Assembly: GCA_018267615.1 (NCBI GenBank)
Contig: JAFDYD010000009.1
Span: 72,541-136,540 of the forward strand
DNA: 64,000 nucleotides
DNA from: Bacteroidota bacterium
GTDB lineage: Bacteria > Bacteroidota > Bacteroidia > Chitinophagales > Chitinophagaceae
Direction of reading: 5' to 3'
Under the pieces are notes generated by a model. It saw only the letters and a program-made list of their open reading frames with translations. It made no database searches and was not told where the DNA came from. Below are positions 27,133-36,439 of the stretch, one piece after another (positions within the stretch are counted from its first letter, which is position 1; every line of letters starts with the position of its first letter). The translations under genes and the position numbers were made by a program.

Positions 27133-28152
27133 CTAATATTGAAAAAAAATCTCCGTTGCACCATAACCATAACGCGGATCATATTGATTGATGAAAGTTT
27201 TGACTTCCCTTCTTAGTCTCAGCACTTCATGAATTTCATCGCGCAGTTTCCCCGTCCCAACTCCATGTATAACGATCATGGATGGTTGCTTATGTGCAAT
27301 CGCAAGATCAATGTATTTCTCCAGCGTCTGAATTTGTAGTGTGAGTATTTCGAAATTGCTAAGATGTTTCCAATCATCCGAAAGCTTTTCAATATGAAGA
27401 TCTAACTCATATTTTGCGGGTTCAAGATGTTGTCGCGCTTTGGAAGCTTCATATACTTTATAGCCGGCGGATTTGAGATATGGAAGATCAATAATTTCTT
27501 CTTCCACTTTATCCGGATATTGATCAAATAGTTTATATGAAAAAGTAGCATCTCCTTTTTGTTTGATTTCTTCAATCCGCGCGAAAACCTGTTTTGCTTT
27601 CAATTTTAACGTATGCTCATAGTGTGGGGCTTTCTTTTTATCGGACGTAAGCAAACTAAAATCAAATTCAAAAATGGGACTATCATTTAAATTTTCAAAA
27701 GGGATATCATGCAAATAAAAATCCTGGAACACAAGAATTTCATTTTGCAATTCAAAATCATCTTTTCCAAGAAAAGTTACACGATAAGTGAATCGGTAGG
27801 CTTGTTGCGAATTATTGACCAAATGTATTTTCAGCGTTTCTACAATATCATCTCCAAATTCATCAGACGTAAAAACCGGGAGGAATGTGAGCCACACACC
27901 AGTAGCGACTTTTGCAATCCGCTCCTTCTTCTCCTTTGGCAACTGATCAATATATTTTTTCTGCTTTTGTGGGGGAATATTTTTCTTTTCGGTAAATCTT
28001 TTGAAATATGGGAAATCCAATTGATCGATGTACGCAGGGAATTTTACGCCACGAACATCTACCATCACCATTTTATTATTGATAATTTCAGCCACTTCGC
28101 CCTCTTCATTTGAATGCAGCACGAGCACTTTATCGCCAATCTCAAATTTCAT
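27133..28152 (-). CDS. DUF2027/Smr domain protein
   Basis: A 339-residue soluble protein. The N-terminus (MKFEIGDKVLVLHSNEEGEV, about 1-60) is an SH3-like/Tudor-like barrel, the centre is the DUF2027 beta domain, and the C-terminus (about 255-339) is an Smr domain with ELDLHIEKL and the catalytic-loop motif VIHGVGTGKLR. Smr domains of MutS2 nick DNA or cleave RNA; stand-alone forms act on collided ribosomes or nucleic acids. This architecture is common in Bacteroidota and its exact role is not established. A TAATTTTG box lies 29 nt upstream. Confidence 0.88.
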   Translation of the reverse strand: MKFEIGDKVLVLHSNEEGEVAEIINNKMVMVDVRGVKFPAYIDQLDFPYFKRFTEKKNIPPQKQKKYIDQLPKEKKERIAKVATGVWLTFLPVFTSDEFGDDIVETLKIHLVNNSQQAYRFTYRVTFLGKDDFELQNEILVFQDFYLHDIPFENLNDSPIFEFDFSLLTSDKKKAPHYEHTLKLKAKQVFARIEEIKQKGDATFSYKLFDQYPDKVEEEIIDLPYLKSAGYKVYEASKARQHLEPAKYELDLHIEKLSDDWKHLSNFEILTLQIQTLEKYIDLAIAHKQPSMIVIHGVGTGKLRDEIHEVLRLRREVKTFINQYDPRYGYGATEIFFQY

Positions 28153-28180
28153 GAGTAAAAATTCTTTTATTGGATTACGG

Positions 28181-28188
28181 CAAAATTA
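28181..28188 (-). promoter_or_regulatory. Promoter -7 box of the DUF2027-Smr gene
   Basis: On the minus strand this reads TAATTTTG, an exact TAnnTTTG match. The predicted start near 28177 leaves a 25-nt leader before the ATG at 28152. No convincing -33 TTG was seen. Confidence 0.45.
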
Positions 28189-28230
28189 AGCATGCCTGGT
28201 AATTTTTTTATATAGAGAAAAGTAGTGATT

Positions 28231-28294
28231 TTCTTTGCGGCTTAGCGCCTTTACGAGTACATCATTTCTCGCAAAGGCGCTAAGCCGCAAAGAA
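28231..28294. terminator. Inverted repeat, CTTTGCGGCTTAGCG words
   Basis: Arms 28231-28257 and 28268-28294 pair over 27 bp with one mismatch around a 10-nt loop. It starts seven bases after the stop of the APC permease gene, which reads from the right, so it fits a terminator. CTTTGCG words recur in the element at 47645-47719. Confidence 0.85.
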
Positions 28295-28301
28295 CAATAT
28301 T

Positions 28302-29975
28302 TTACGAAGCGAGTTTACTTTTCCTGCGGCCGTACAACAAATAAATGGAAAGACCGAATGCCATCCAGATAAAAAATACCATCCAGCTTTTGGCTGGAAT
28401 CTCAATCATCAAATACAAACAACATAATACGCCGAGAACGGGGATCAAAGAATAATTTCGGATAAAACTCAGTATTGCTATGATAATGGCAATGATCACA
28501 AATAAAATAAACAAAACTTCCTGGTGACTTTCTGCGCTGATATTGGCAAATGCATCACCCAATCTTTTGCGCGAGAGAAAAATAAATAATGCTACCAAGA
28601 ACGTTACCAAAAATTTTCCATTGATATAAGGTATCTTGAATTTCCCCGCCACTTTTTGAACAGTCGGCAAATACAAAACACCGCCACATACAAGCACAAA
28701 CGCAAAAAGAGTTCCTATACTCGTCAGATCAGTCATCAATTTATCATCCACAAATAAAACGGGTACACCAACTAACAATCCAGTCATCCACGTTGCGAAC
28801 GCAGGGGTTTTAAATCTCGGGCTCAATTTTGAAAATTGCTTCGGCAACAAACCATCCCTACTCATACTCATCCATATTCTCGGCTGACCAATTTGAAAAA
28901 CGAGCAACACACTTGTAGACGCAATAACGGCACTAATAGAAATGATAAAACCAATCGTGTGCATATTGATCTTATCAAAAACATAAGCCAGCGGATCTGC
29001 AATGCCATTAAATTCTTTGTAGTTGACAAGTCCCGTGATAACTAAAGCCGTGATTACATAAATAGCTGTGCAAATCAGCAGCGAATAAATCATACTTTTC
29101 GGGAGATCTTTCTGCGGCTGCCGGCATTCTTCTGCCGTTGTGGAAATTGCATCGAAACCGATATAGGCAAAGAAAACAGAAGATACACTTTGTAAAACGC
29201 CGGTCATACCTTCTGGCAAAAAAGGAGACCAGTTACTTGTTGTTCCGGTAGAAAAAATAATATAAAAACCTACAATGGCAATAAAGATCAACACCACGAT
29301 CTTCAGTCCAACCATAAAATTGGCGCTTTTCCTGCTCTCATTGATCCCAACATATGCAAGAATTGTGATCAATCCAACAATAACAAATGCGGGAAGATTG
29401 ACGATAAATTTGAATCCTAAAATATCAGGCGCTTGCGTGTATACGAGACCAGCGAGTGACTTGCCATCATGAAGTGCCGCTTCATAATTCATTTTCGCTG
29501 TCTGGTAACCGGTAGTAAGCCAATCCGGCAAATTGATATGAAAAGCTTTCAGGATATTATTGAAATAGGCGCTCCAGGAAATTGCGACCACAACATTTCC
29601 AATCGCATATTCTAGAATCAGGGCCCATCCAATGATCCATGCGATCACTTCGCCAAACGTGACATAAGAATATGTATATGCACTACCGCTCACGGGTACA
29701 CGCGAAGCGAACTCTGCATAACACAAGGCTGTGAATCCACATGTAACTGCGGTAATAATAAAAAGGAATATCACGCCTGGTCCACCATGATACGCTGCAG
29801 TACCGATAGTGGAAAAAATACCGGCACCAATCACGGCAGCAACGCCCATAAAAGTGAGATCGCGTACGCCAAGCACTTTTTTCATTTCATGTCCACCATG
29901 ACCATCGCCAAGTCCCGCTTCTGCATCTGCAATGATTTTAGTCAACGATTTCTTACGGAATAAGGAATGGGGCAT
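28302..29975 (-). CDS. APC-superfamily amino acid permease (cationic amino acid transporter-like)
   Basis: A 557-residue inner-membrane transporter with about fourteen hydrophobic segments. The first helix has the APC signature GVAAVIGAGIFSTIG with the unwound GAG substrate site, and helix six has SVFFAYIGFDAISTTAEE, typical of the YfnA/CAT branch that moves cationic or broad neutral amino acids with protons. A cytoplasmic N-terminus of about 40 residues contains a Gly/His-rich run (GDGHGGHE). Length agrees with the CAT subfamily. It appears monocistronic, flanked on both sides by inverted repeats. Substrate is not readable from the sequence. Confidence 0.9.
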   Translation of the reverse strand: MPHSLFRKKSLTKIIADAEAGLGDGHGGHEMKKVLGVRDLTFMGVAAVIGAGIFSTIGTAAYHGGPGVIFLFIITAVTCGFTALCYAEFASRVPVSGSAYTYSYVTFGEVIAWIIGWALILEYAIGNVVVAISWSAYFNNILKAFHINLPDWLTTGYQTAKMNYEAALHDGKSLAGLVYTQAPDILGFKFIVNLPAFVIVGLITILAYVGINESRKSANFMVGLKIVVLIFIAIVGFYIIFSTGTTSNWSPFLPEGMTGVLQSVSSVFFAYIGFDAISTTAEECRQPQKDLPKSMIYSLLICTAIYVITALVITGLVNYKEFNGIADPLAYVFDKINMHTIGFIISISAVIASTSVLLVFQIGQPRIWMSMSRDGLLPKQFSKLSPRFKTPAFATWMTGLLVGVPVLFVDDKLMTDLTSIGTLFAFVLVCGGVLYLPTVQKVAGKFKIPYINGKFLVTFLVALFIFLSRKRLGDAFANISAESHQEVLFILFVIIAIIIAILSFIRNYSLIPVLGVLCCLYLMIEIPAKSWMVFFIWMAFGLSIYLLYGRRKSKLAS

Positions 29976-30030
29976 GCAGTATGTGTTTAATAAGAGGTCA
30001 AATTAGGGAAAAATATCCAGTATGATGAAC

Positions 30031-30108
30031 ACTTGAGCATTGATTGTTGAGTATTGATTATTGAATATTCAACAATCAATATTCAACAATCAATGTTCAA
30101 TATTCAAG
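30031..30108. repeat. Inverted repeat, TTGAATATTGATTATTG words
   Basis: Core arms 30038-30059 and 30074-30095 pair over 22 bp with one mismatch, and flanks ACTTGA / TCAAGT extend the stem. The inner bases are further TTGAATATT words. It follows the end of the polyprenyl synthetase gene (minus strand), so it may terminate the DUF3822-to-synthetase transcription unit. Confidence 0.85.
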
Positions 30109-30129
30109 TAGTAACTCGTCTAAAAAAAG

Positions 30130-31095
30130 TCAAAAGTCTCTTTGCACTAAAAACTTAGCAAGTTCTTCAAGTGGTTTTTTCCGTATGGACATCACCGCGA
30201 TATCTTCCATATGTTGAAAAGCTATTTCACTGTATTTCGCCATTAATTCCCGGGCTGCTTCATCTACGCCGCATGCTTTAAAAATAGAAAGCATATTTTG
30301 AACTTTATCCGGTGAACTTGTCTTAATGAGTTCTGAAATCTCTTTTCTCTGTGCGCTCGTACCAATTTCCATCGCCTTGATCAACAAAAAAGTTTTTTTA
30401 TTGGCAACGATATCACCGCCAGTTTGCTTGCCGAATTTCGCAGGATCTCCAAATGCATCCAGGTAATCGTCCTGGATCTGAAATGCAAGACCGAGATTTT
30501 TTCCGAATTCATATAAGTGTCCCTGATTACCATCTCCTGCTCCACCTAATATCGCACCCATTTGCAGGCTTGCCGCAAGTAATACAGAAGTTTTCAACGA
30601 GATCATGTTTATATAATCAGGAAGCGATACCTGCTCTTTTTTCTCAAAGTCCATATCGATCTGCTGCCCCTCACAAACTTCTTTCGCTGTGTTATTAAAC
30701 ACATGAATGATCTTGTGAATATTCGCCAGTTTAATTTTGTTGATGTAATCATAAGCAGTTACTAACATCACATCTCCGGAAAGTAAGGCAGTCGGCTCAT
30801 CATATTTTTCGTGAACCGTTTGCATACCTCGTCGCAACGGCGCTTTGTCCATGATATCATCATGTATCAAAGTAAAATTGTGAAATAATTCTATCGCAAT
30901 GGCAACCTCGTATGCATCGGGTGAAATTTCATCAAACAACTCATTTCCCATCAGGCACATAACCGGTCTGATTCTTTTACCGCCAAGGCCGAGAAAATAC
31001 TGGGCCGGTTCATATAAACTCTGCGGCGATGCTGGAAAATGCCTGGTGTTGAATTTCGCTACAAATTCCTTAGATAATTCGTCAAAACTTTTCAT
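30130..31095 (-). CDS. Polyprenyl (isoprenyl) diphosphate synthase
   Basis: This trans-prenyltransferase condenses IPP with allylic diphosphates to make the isoprenoid chain for quinones, carotenoids or lipid carriers. Both Asp-rich motifs are intact, DDIMD followed by KAPLRRG (about residues 80-90) and DDYLD (about 206-210), plus GKRIRPVM and a KTS Lys. The fifth residue before the first motif is Phe, often linked to shorter products such as FPP or GGPP, but chain length cannot be fixed by that alone. 321 residues is the normal size. It lies 16 bp downstream of rnr, in the same direction. Confidence 0.9.
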   Translation of the reverse strand: MKSFDELSKEFVAKFNTRHFPASPQSLYEPAQYFLGLGGKRIRPVMCLMGNELFDEISPDAYEVAIAIELFHNFTLIHDDIMDKAPLRRGMQTVHEKYDEPTALLSGDVMLVTAYDYINKIKLANIHKIIHVFNNTAKEVCEGQQIDMDFEKKEQVSLPDYINMISLKTSVLLAASLQMGAILGGAGDGNQGHLYEFGKNLGLAFQIQDDYLDAFGDPAKFGKQTGGDIVANKKTFLLIKAMEIGTSAQRKEISELIKTSSPDKVQNMLSIFKACGVDEAARELMAKYSEIAFQHMEDIAVMSIRKKPLEELAKFLVQRDF

Positions 31096-31111
31096 CGTGT
31101 ATACGGCCCCG

Positions 31112-33112
31112 TTATTTATTTTTTTTCTTTTTCTTGCCGTTTTCCGGCTTGTCTGTTTTTGTGGCTGTTATCATCCATTCATAGTCCAATTGACGTTTCC
31201 CCAGGTTCGCGGATATAACTTTTATCATAACCTTATCGCCCATGCGAAATTGGCGACCACTACGTCTTCCAACTAAAGCGTACTCTGTTTCAATCAACCT
31301 AAAATCATCATACTCCAACAGGCTATTTATACTAACGAGCCCTTCACATTTGTGTAATACAGTTTCCACCCAAAATCCAAACGAGGCAACACCACTGATC
31401 ACTCCTTCAAATTCCTCACCCAAATACTGACGCATAAATTCAACCTGTTTGTATTTGTTGGCGGCTCTTTCACTTTCCATAGCTGCCCTCTCTCTTTCAC
31501 TGCAATGCCGGCATTTTGCTTCCATCTTCTTATCGATTTCAATTGCCTCCGTTAAACATTCCTCGAGCACGCGATGAGTCAACACATCGGGATAACGACG
31601 GATTGGTGAAGTGAAATGACAATAATATTCGAATCCTAAACCATAGTGACCGATATTTTCTGTAGTATAAATTGCTTTCGCCATGGTGCGAATTCCTAAT
31701 TGCTCCAACACATGCTGTTCAGGTTTTCCCTGCACATCGGCAAGCATCTGGTTAAAAGACGACGCAATGCCATCTGGTGTTTTTGTATCGAAATGATGAC
31801 CGTATTTTTTTGCGAACTCAACAAATGGCAATAATTTTTCTTTATCGGGTGTAGCATGCACGCGATAAGGAAACGGGACAGGTTTTTTATGAAATTTAAT
31901 TTTTGAAATATAAGTCGCTACCGTTTTATTCGCCAGCAACATAAATTCTTCGATCAACTGATGCGATTCTTTACTTTCCTTAACAACAATATTTACGGGC
32001 TTCCCTTTTTCATCCAGCACAAATCTCACTTCAGTGGATGAAAAATTGATTGCACCTTTTTTAAAACGACGTTTGCGCAAACGCTGAGCAATATTATGCA
32101 GCGTTAGTATTTCGTCTTTATATTGACCCTCCCCTTTATCAATTATCTGCTGTACCTGTTCATAAGTAAACCGCCTGTCGGAATGAATAACCGTTTTCCC
32201 CAACCAATAATTTTCTACGTCTCCCTTCGGTGAAATTTGAAAAATTGCAGAAAAAGTCAACTTGTCTTCGTTCGGTCTGAGTGAACATAATTCATTAGAG
32301 ATATTCTCTGGTAACATCGGGTTCACGCGATCCGGAAGATAAACTGATGTCGCACGATCATAGGCTTCTTTATCAAGCGCTGTTTCGCTGCGAACATAAT
32401 GACTCACATCAGCGATATGCACTCCGATTTCATATGTGCCGTTTTTTAAAATTCGAAAAGAAAGTGCATCATCGAAATCTTTTGCATCCGCAGGATCAAT
32501 CGTGAAAGTAAGAATCGGCCGCACATCTTTTCTTTTTGCAATTTCATTCGCACTGATGATATCCGGCAAACGTGCTGCGTCTTCCAATATCTGTTCCGGG
32601 AAAAAAATTGGGAACCCATTCTCCAATAATAATTCTTTCATTGCACGATCATTTTCATCCGCACTATCCATGATTTGAACAACTTCTCCCTGTGGTTTTT
32701 TATTCTTCTCCCATTCAACGATCCGCACGATCACACGATTATTATTTTTTGCACCATTGAGTTTATTAAGTGGAATGTAAACATCCGGCGTAGGTTTTTC
32801 AGTTTCAGCTATGAAGAATGCAAAATTTTCACTGAGTTCAACATGCCCAAGAAACTCTGTTTGCTTTCTTTCAACCACCTCGGTTATCTCACCTTGCACG
32901 CGCCCATTCTTGCTATTATTTTTTGTAACACGCACGCGTACCGTATCTCCATGCATTGCCGTATTGAAATCGTTGGGACGAACCAGGATATCTTTTTCAA
33001 GCCCTTCCGCAATAACGAATCCCATCCCTGATCTCGTTATTTCCAATACCCCTTTATAAGCATGAACACCCGATGCGCCCCTCTTTTTTTTATGTTGATG
33101 TTTGTGTCCCAT
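31112..33112 (-). CDS. rnr: Ribonuclease R
   Basis: A processive 3'-5' exoribonuclease of the RNase II family that degrades structured RNA and helps in rRNA and tmRNA quality control. Cold-shock OB domains occupy about residues 20-140, and the RNB domain carries the acidic metal site FTIDPADAKDFDDALSF (about 211-227). A C-terminal S1 domain (VISGVASFGFWVE) and a Lys-rich tail (KKKKKNK) follow. 666 residues is slightly shorter than the E. coli enzyme but complete. Start ATG at 33112 is seven bases after the lpxK stop, so the two are surely cotranscribed. Confidence 0.95.
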   Translation of the reverse strand: MGHKHQHKKKRGASGVHAYKGVLEITRSGMGFVIAEGLEKDILVRPNDFNTAMHGDTVRVRVTKNNSKNGRVQGEITEVVERKQTEFLGHVELSENFAFFIAETEKPTPDVYIPLNKLNGAKNNNRVIVRIVEWEKNKKPQGEVVQIMDSADENDRAMKELLLENGFPIFFPEQILEDAARLPDIISANEIAKRKDVRPILTFTIDPADAKDFDDALSFRILKNGTYEIGVHIADVSHYVRSETALDKEAYDRATSVYLPDRVNPMLPENISNELCSLRPNEDKLTFSAIFQISPKGDVENYWLGKTVIHSDRRFTYEQVQQIIDKGEGQYKDEILTLHNIAQRLRKRRFKKGAINFSSTEVRFVLDEKGKPVNIVVKESKESHQLIEEFMLLANKTVATYISKIKFHKKPVPFPYRVHATPDKEKLLPFVEFAKKYGHHFDTKTPDGIASSFNQMLADVQGKPEQHVLEQLGIRTMAKAIYTTENIGHYGLGFEYYCHFTSPIRRYPDVLTHRVLEECLTEAIEIDKKMEAKCRHCSERERAAMESERAANKYKQVEFMRQYLGEEFEGVISGVASFGFWVETVLHKCEGLVSINSLLEYDDFRLIETEYALVGRRSGRQFRMGDKVMIKVISANLGKRQLDYEWMITATKTDKPENGKKKKKNK

Positions 33113-33119
33113 TAATTTT

Positions 33120-34199
33120 TTATGATTGATAATTAAAATCTCTAATGAATTTAACGATTAAATCTGTAAAACTTTTTTCTTCCCCAAATAGAAACTTCGG
33201 TTCTATAGGAATGACGTAAAATGGCAGCGCTTTCAATTCTTGTTCAAATTTCATCAACCGTACTGCATCTTTCTCTGTTGTCAGGATGATTTTATTTTTC
33301 GATTGTATATTTTCGAATCTCTTGATAATTGTTTTGAGATCATCGATCCTGAAAATATAATGATCGCTGTATATTAATTGATCGTATGATCTCGCGTTTT
33401 TGTCGAGAAATTCTTTCAGGGGTCTTGGGTTTGCGATTCCGGTTACCAACAGTATTTCAAATGAATTATCGATTTTCAGATTTTGATGATTAATGATATG
33501 ATAAGCGTCGCCATACTGAATAGATGAAAAAAAGATATGTTGATTTTCCAACGGTCTTATCTCTTTTATCAAATCATTTTTCTCTTTCAAAGAAAGATCC
33601 TGCTCGCATTTGGTGACAATAATAACTTGTGCTCTTTTATAACTTCTTTTCTCGTCTCTTAAATCTCCGGTCGGCAAAAACCAGTCTCGTGTAAAAAGAT
33701 TATTATACTCAGTCAGTAGAATATTCAAGCCCGCACGAACGGATCGATGCTGAAATGCGTCGTCGAGGATAATGGCTTTCGTGGCGGGACGATCGTGCAA
33801 CAATTGAGGAATGGCCACCACTCTTTCCTCGCCTACAGCAATTGTTACATCGGGAAATTTTGTAAGGAATTGCATGGGCTCGTCCCCTATTTCCAGCGCA
33901 GTTGCAGTACTGGTCGCAAGTGCATATCCTTTGGTTTTGCGTTTGTAACCGCGACTGAGAATAGCGATCGGAAAATGATCTCTCAATCTTTTGATAAGAA
34001 ACTCCACCATTGGAGATTTGCCTGTTCCGCCAACAGCAATATTGCCCACGCATATCAGCGGCAAATTAAAAGTTGTGGAAGCAATTATCTTTTTATCAAA
34101 ACACCAATTACGCACAAAGATCACCAATGCATACAAAAATGAAAATGGCAACAGGAGAATGCGTATGGTTTTTAACAATGGGAAATTAAAGTTCATCAT
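33120..34199 (-). CDS. lpxK: Tetraacyldisaccharide 4'-kinase
   Basis: LpxK phosphorylates the tetraacyl-disaccharide 1-phosphate to lipid IVA, the sixth step of lipid A synthesis, on the cytoplasmic face of the inner membrane. An N-terminal hydrophobic helix (about residues 9-30) anchors it, followed by the P-loop NIAVGGTGKSPMVEFL and the second-lid motif LDDAFQHRSV, which includes the catalytic Asp-His region. 359 residues is a normal size. It confirms that the organism makes lipid A. Located between bioD (65-bp gap) and rnr (7-bp gap). Confidence 0.95.
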   Translation of the reverse strand: MMNFNFPLLKTIRILLLPFSFLYALVIFVRNWCFDKKIIASTTFNLPLICVGNIAVGGTGKSPMVEFLIKRLRDHFPIAILSRGYKRKTKGYALATSTATALEIGDEPMQFLTKFPDVTIAVGEERVVAIPQLLHDRPATKAIILDDAFQHRSVRAGLNILLTEYNNLFTRDWFLPTGDLRDEKRSYKRAQVIIVTKCEQDLSLKEKNDLIKEIRPLENQHIFFSSIQYGDAYHIINHQNLKIDNSFEILLVTGIANPRPLKEFLDKNARSYDQLIYSDHYIFRIDDLKTIIKRFENIQSKNKIILTTEKDAVRLMKFEQELKALPFYVIPIEPKFLFGEEKSFTDLIVKFIRDFNYQS

Positions 34200-34264
34200 G
34201 CTATGTAATTAGCATTGCTAAAGATAGGTTTTAACCCGGATTTTGAATCGTTTTAAATACCGGT

Positions 34265-34918
34265 TCATCTGTCAGCAAATAGTTCCTGTATATTTGATCG
34301 AATAATATTGGCCAGGTTTTCAATCGTCTTTTTTTCAATTTTATGAAGTAAAGGAATTGATGCGATCTTTGGGATTCCGGTCCAAGAAATAATTTCATCC
34401 TCATAATCCAGGTATTGATCATTGAATATCCAACCCAAAACAGAAATATTATTTGATTTGCAAACAGAAGCCGTGAGCAACGAATGATTGATGCTGCCAA
34501 GATAATTTCTGCTAACAAGAACAACCTTTGCATCTATTTTTTTTATAAGATCAACTACAAATTCATGGTCGTTTAACGGAACCATAAGTCCACCTGCGCC
34601 TTCGATGATTAAATGACTATTTCGATTTTGTTGGATAATTTTTAAATCGCTTTTTATTTTTTCCAGGTCAATCATTAACCCCTCTTGTCTTGCGGCAATA
34701 TGAGGTGAAGCTGCGAGCTTTAATTTATAAGTCTCCGTATAAACCCTGGTATTTGGATTACTCACAATATTTTTTACAAACTCCGTATCGGTTCCGTTTT
34801 CATAGCCAGCCTGAACAGGTTTCCAATAGTCGGCCTGCAATGCTTCAGTGAGTATCGCTGCCACAACTGTTTTTCCAACATCTGTTCCTATACCGGTGAT
34901 GAATAAGGGCTGTTTCAT
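34265..34918 (-). CDS. bioD: Dethiobiotin synthetase
   Basis: BioD closes the ureido ring of dethiobiotin from DAPA, CO2 and ATP, the penultimate step of biotin synthesis. The N-terminus is diagnostic: FITGIGTDVGKTVVAAILTE, with the P-loop, followed by YWKPVQAG and GAGGLMVPLN. 217 residues is the expected size. No other bio gene is in this window. It starts 88 bp after the rsmD stop with an inverted repeat in between, so it may be transcribed separately from DUF3822-rsmD. Confidence 0.95.
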   Translation of the reverse strand: MKQPLFITGIGTDVGKTVVAAILTEALQADYWKPVQAGYENGTDTEFVKNIVSNPNTRVYTETYKLKLAASPHIAARQEGLMIDLEKIKSDLKIIQQNRNSHLIIEGAGGLMVPLNDHEFVVDLIKKIDAKVVLVSRNYLGSINHSLLTASVCKSNNISVLGWIFNDQYLDYEDEIISWTGIPKIASIPLLHKIEKKTIENLANIIRSNIQELFADR

Positions 34919-34931
34919 TTGTTTTTGTCAG

Positions 34932-35003
34932 GCAAGTGGCTAGTAGTAAGTAGCTAGTGACAATGACTTATAGTCACACCGCCACTTACCACTAGCCACT
35001 CGC
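34932..35003. repeat. Imperfect inverted repeat, AGTGGCTAGTGG words
   Basis: Left arm 34932-34961 and right arm 34973-35003 pair imperfectly; the best block is AGTGGCTAGTAGTAAGT facing ACTTACCACTAGCCACT. Same word family as 56816-56880. It sits between rsmD and bioD on the minus strand, where it could attenuate or end transcription. Confidence 0.8.
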
Positions 35004-35006
35004 TTC

Positions 35007-35546
35007 TTACTTATTTACAAAAATCGAAAACACCGTCGTGCCATAATTGCGCTCCGTAACAAACATCGGATAGCCTTTATAACTATTACGTGGTGTATGT
35101 TCCAGCACGAACCATCCTTTTGCATCGAGCAGTTGCTGTTTGGCAATTATCTTGGGAATATCATCGATATTTTCCAATGCATAAGGCGGCCCCGCAAAAA
35201 TAAAATCAAATTTATCTGTACAGTTTCGTAAAAATTTAAAAACATCGGATCTTATCACTTTGCATTGAGGCAGGTTAAGATCTTTAATATTTCTTTTGAT
35301 GAATTCATACATCGCAAAATCTTTCTCAATGATAGTAAGATCGGCAGCCCCCCTGGACGCAAGTTCGTAACTGATACTTCCGGTTCCCCCAAAAATATCC
35401 AACGTCTTTGCACCTTCGATATTAATATTATTCTCGAGTATGTTGAATAATCCCTCCTTTGCAATATCTGTAGTAGGTCTGGTGTGAGGCATTTTTGCAG
35501 GTGGGTTAATTTTCCTGCCTCCTAATGTTCCACCAATTATACGCAT
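35007..35546 (-). CDS. rsmD: RsmD-like 16S rRNA (guanine966-N2)-methyltransferase, altered motif IV
   Basis: A 179-residue SAM-dependent methyltransferase with the RsmD start MRIIGGTLGGRKI, the motif TRPTTDIAKEGLFNIL, and the SAM-binding loop DIFGGTGSISYELASRGA. The catalytic motif IV, which is (D/N)PP(Y/F) in the family, here reads FIFAGPPYAL: codon GGG gives Gly where Asp is expected (complement of bases around 35190). Whether the enzyme remains active is uncertain. It overlaps the end of DUF3822 by 10 bp, the usual Bacteroidota arrangement, so translation is probably coupled. Confidence 0.85.
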   Translation of the reverse strand: MRIIGGTLGGRKINPPAKMPHTRPTTDIAKEGLFNILENNINIEGAKTLDIFGGTGSISYELASRGAADLTIIEKDFAMYEFIKRNIKDLNLPQCKVIRSDVFKFLRNCTDKFDFIFAGPPYALENIDDIPKIIAKQQLLDAKGWFVLEHTPRNSYKGYPMFVTERNYGTTVFSIFVNK

Positions 35547-36394
35547 ATAGCCATTTTCAATAGCGACGAAAAATAATGAAGCGGATATTCTCTTAACTCA
35601 TCGGTTATTTTAATGCTGTCTTCCATATGGTCGAAAGTCACGTTCAGAAAATATTTCTGCAGCTCACTATACAACTCAGATTGTTTTTCGATCAGCCCAC
35701 TCAATTCCAAAACAATTTCATCCTGGCTCATATTCAATTGATGACAACAATTGAGTAGATTATATGCTACATCTTTTGAATCATGATATCCGAAAGTTTG
35801 CATCAATTGTAGTTGCCCATGTTTGCAAACAAGCACGATCATCTTGTCGGAATAGAAAAAGACTTTCAGATACTGCCCTTCTTCTTTTGCGTTAAACATT
35901 TTATGACATTTCAATTGCAGGCTGTAGAAATGCCAATACTTTCCGTTGTAAAATTTTTGTTGGAGCAGTCGATGCACGCCTGCAGGTATCCTGTAAACAT
36001 TGTGCAACTCCCACCAGGGAATTTTTTCATTTACGATAAGATCCTTACCCAGATCCCCATAAATCAAATCCGTCAGCGGCTTATTGGTATCAGCATCAAA
36101 GAAAATTTCCGGAACAAGATTGCTTTCAGGAAAATTGTAAACAAGAAATGTTTCATTTACGTCGGCCATCGTCAATATCTCATCTTCGTATACTAGTTCA
36201 CGTAAGATTTCTTCCAAAGAACTGTTTTTTGAAGAGTTCCATTGAAAATATTTGATGGTTACCGGGCGCATGCCTCGCACATTCAATAGCACATATCCAA
36301 TTGAATGGCTATTCACCTCAATAAGCAATCTACACTGCGTGTAATCTTCGGTGGCAGCATTGCTATTATGAATATAAAAATCTGGTTTCAACAT
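35537..36394 (-). CDS. DUF3822 family protein
   Basis: A 285-residue protein of the DUF3822 family, found in Bacteroidota directly upstream of rsmD. The fold resembles the ASKHA/actin-like ATPases in its general pattern (two similar halves, LLIEVNSHSIGYVLLN and later FYSDKMIVLVCKHGQLQLMQTF), but ATP-binding motifs are not obvious and I cannot assign a function. The conserved coupling suggests a role with the rRNA methyltransferase. ATG start at 36394. Confidence 0.8.
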   Translation of the reverse strand: MLKPDFYIHNSNAATEDYTQCRLLIEVNSHSIGYVLLNVRGMRPVTIKYFQWNSSKNSSLEEILRELVYEDEILTMADVNETFLVYNFPESNLVPEIFFDADTNKPLTDLIYGDLGKDLIVNEKIPWWELHNVYRIPAGVHRLLQQKFYNGKYWHFYSLQLKCHKMFNAKEEGQYLKVFFYSDKMIVLVCKHGQLQLMQTFGYHDSKDVAYNLLNCCHQLNMSQDEIVLELSGLIEKQSELYSELQKYFLNVTFDHMEDSIKITDELREYPLHYFSSLLKMAICV

Positions 36395-36439
36395 ATAGAG
36401 TCAGGCCGCAATAATACAAAATAATGCGGGAAGTTGAGT

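Noticed and set aside
34231..34533. Open frame of 100 codons overlapping bioD on the same strand
   Set aside because: It is out of frame with a complete and recognisable BioD, and its translation resembles no family.
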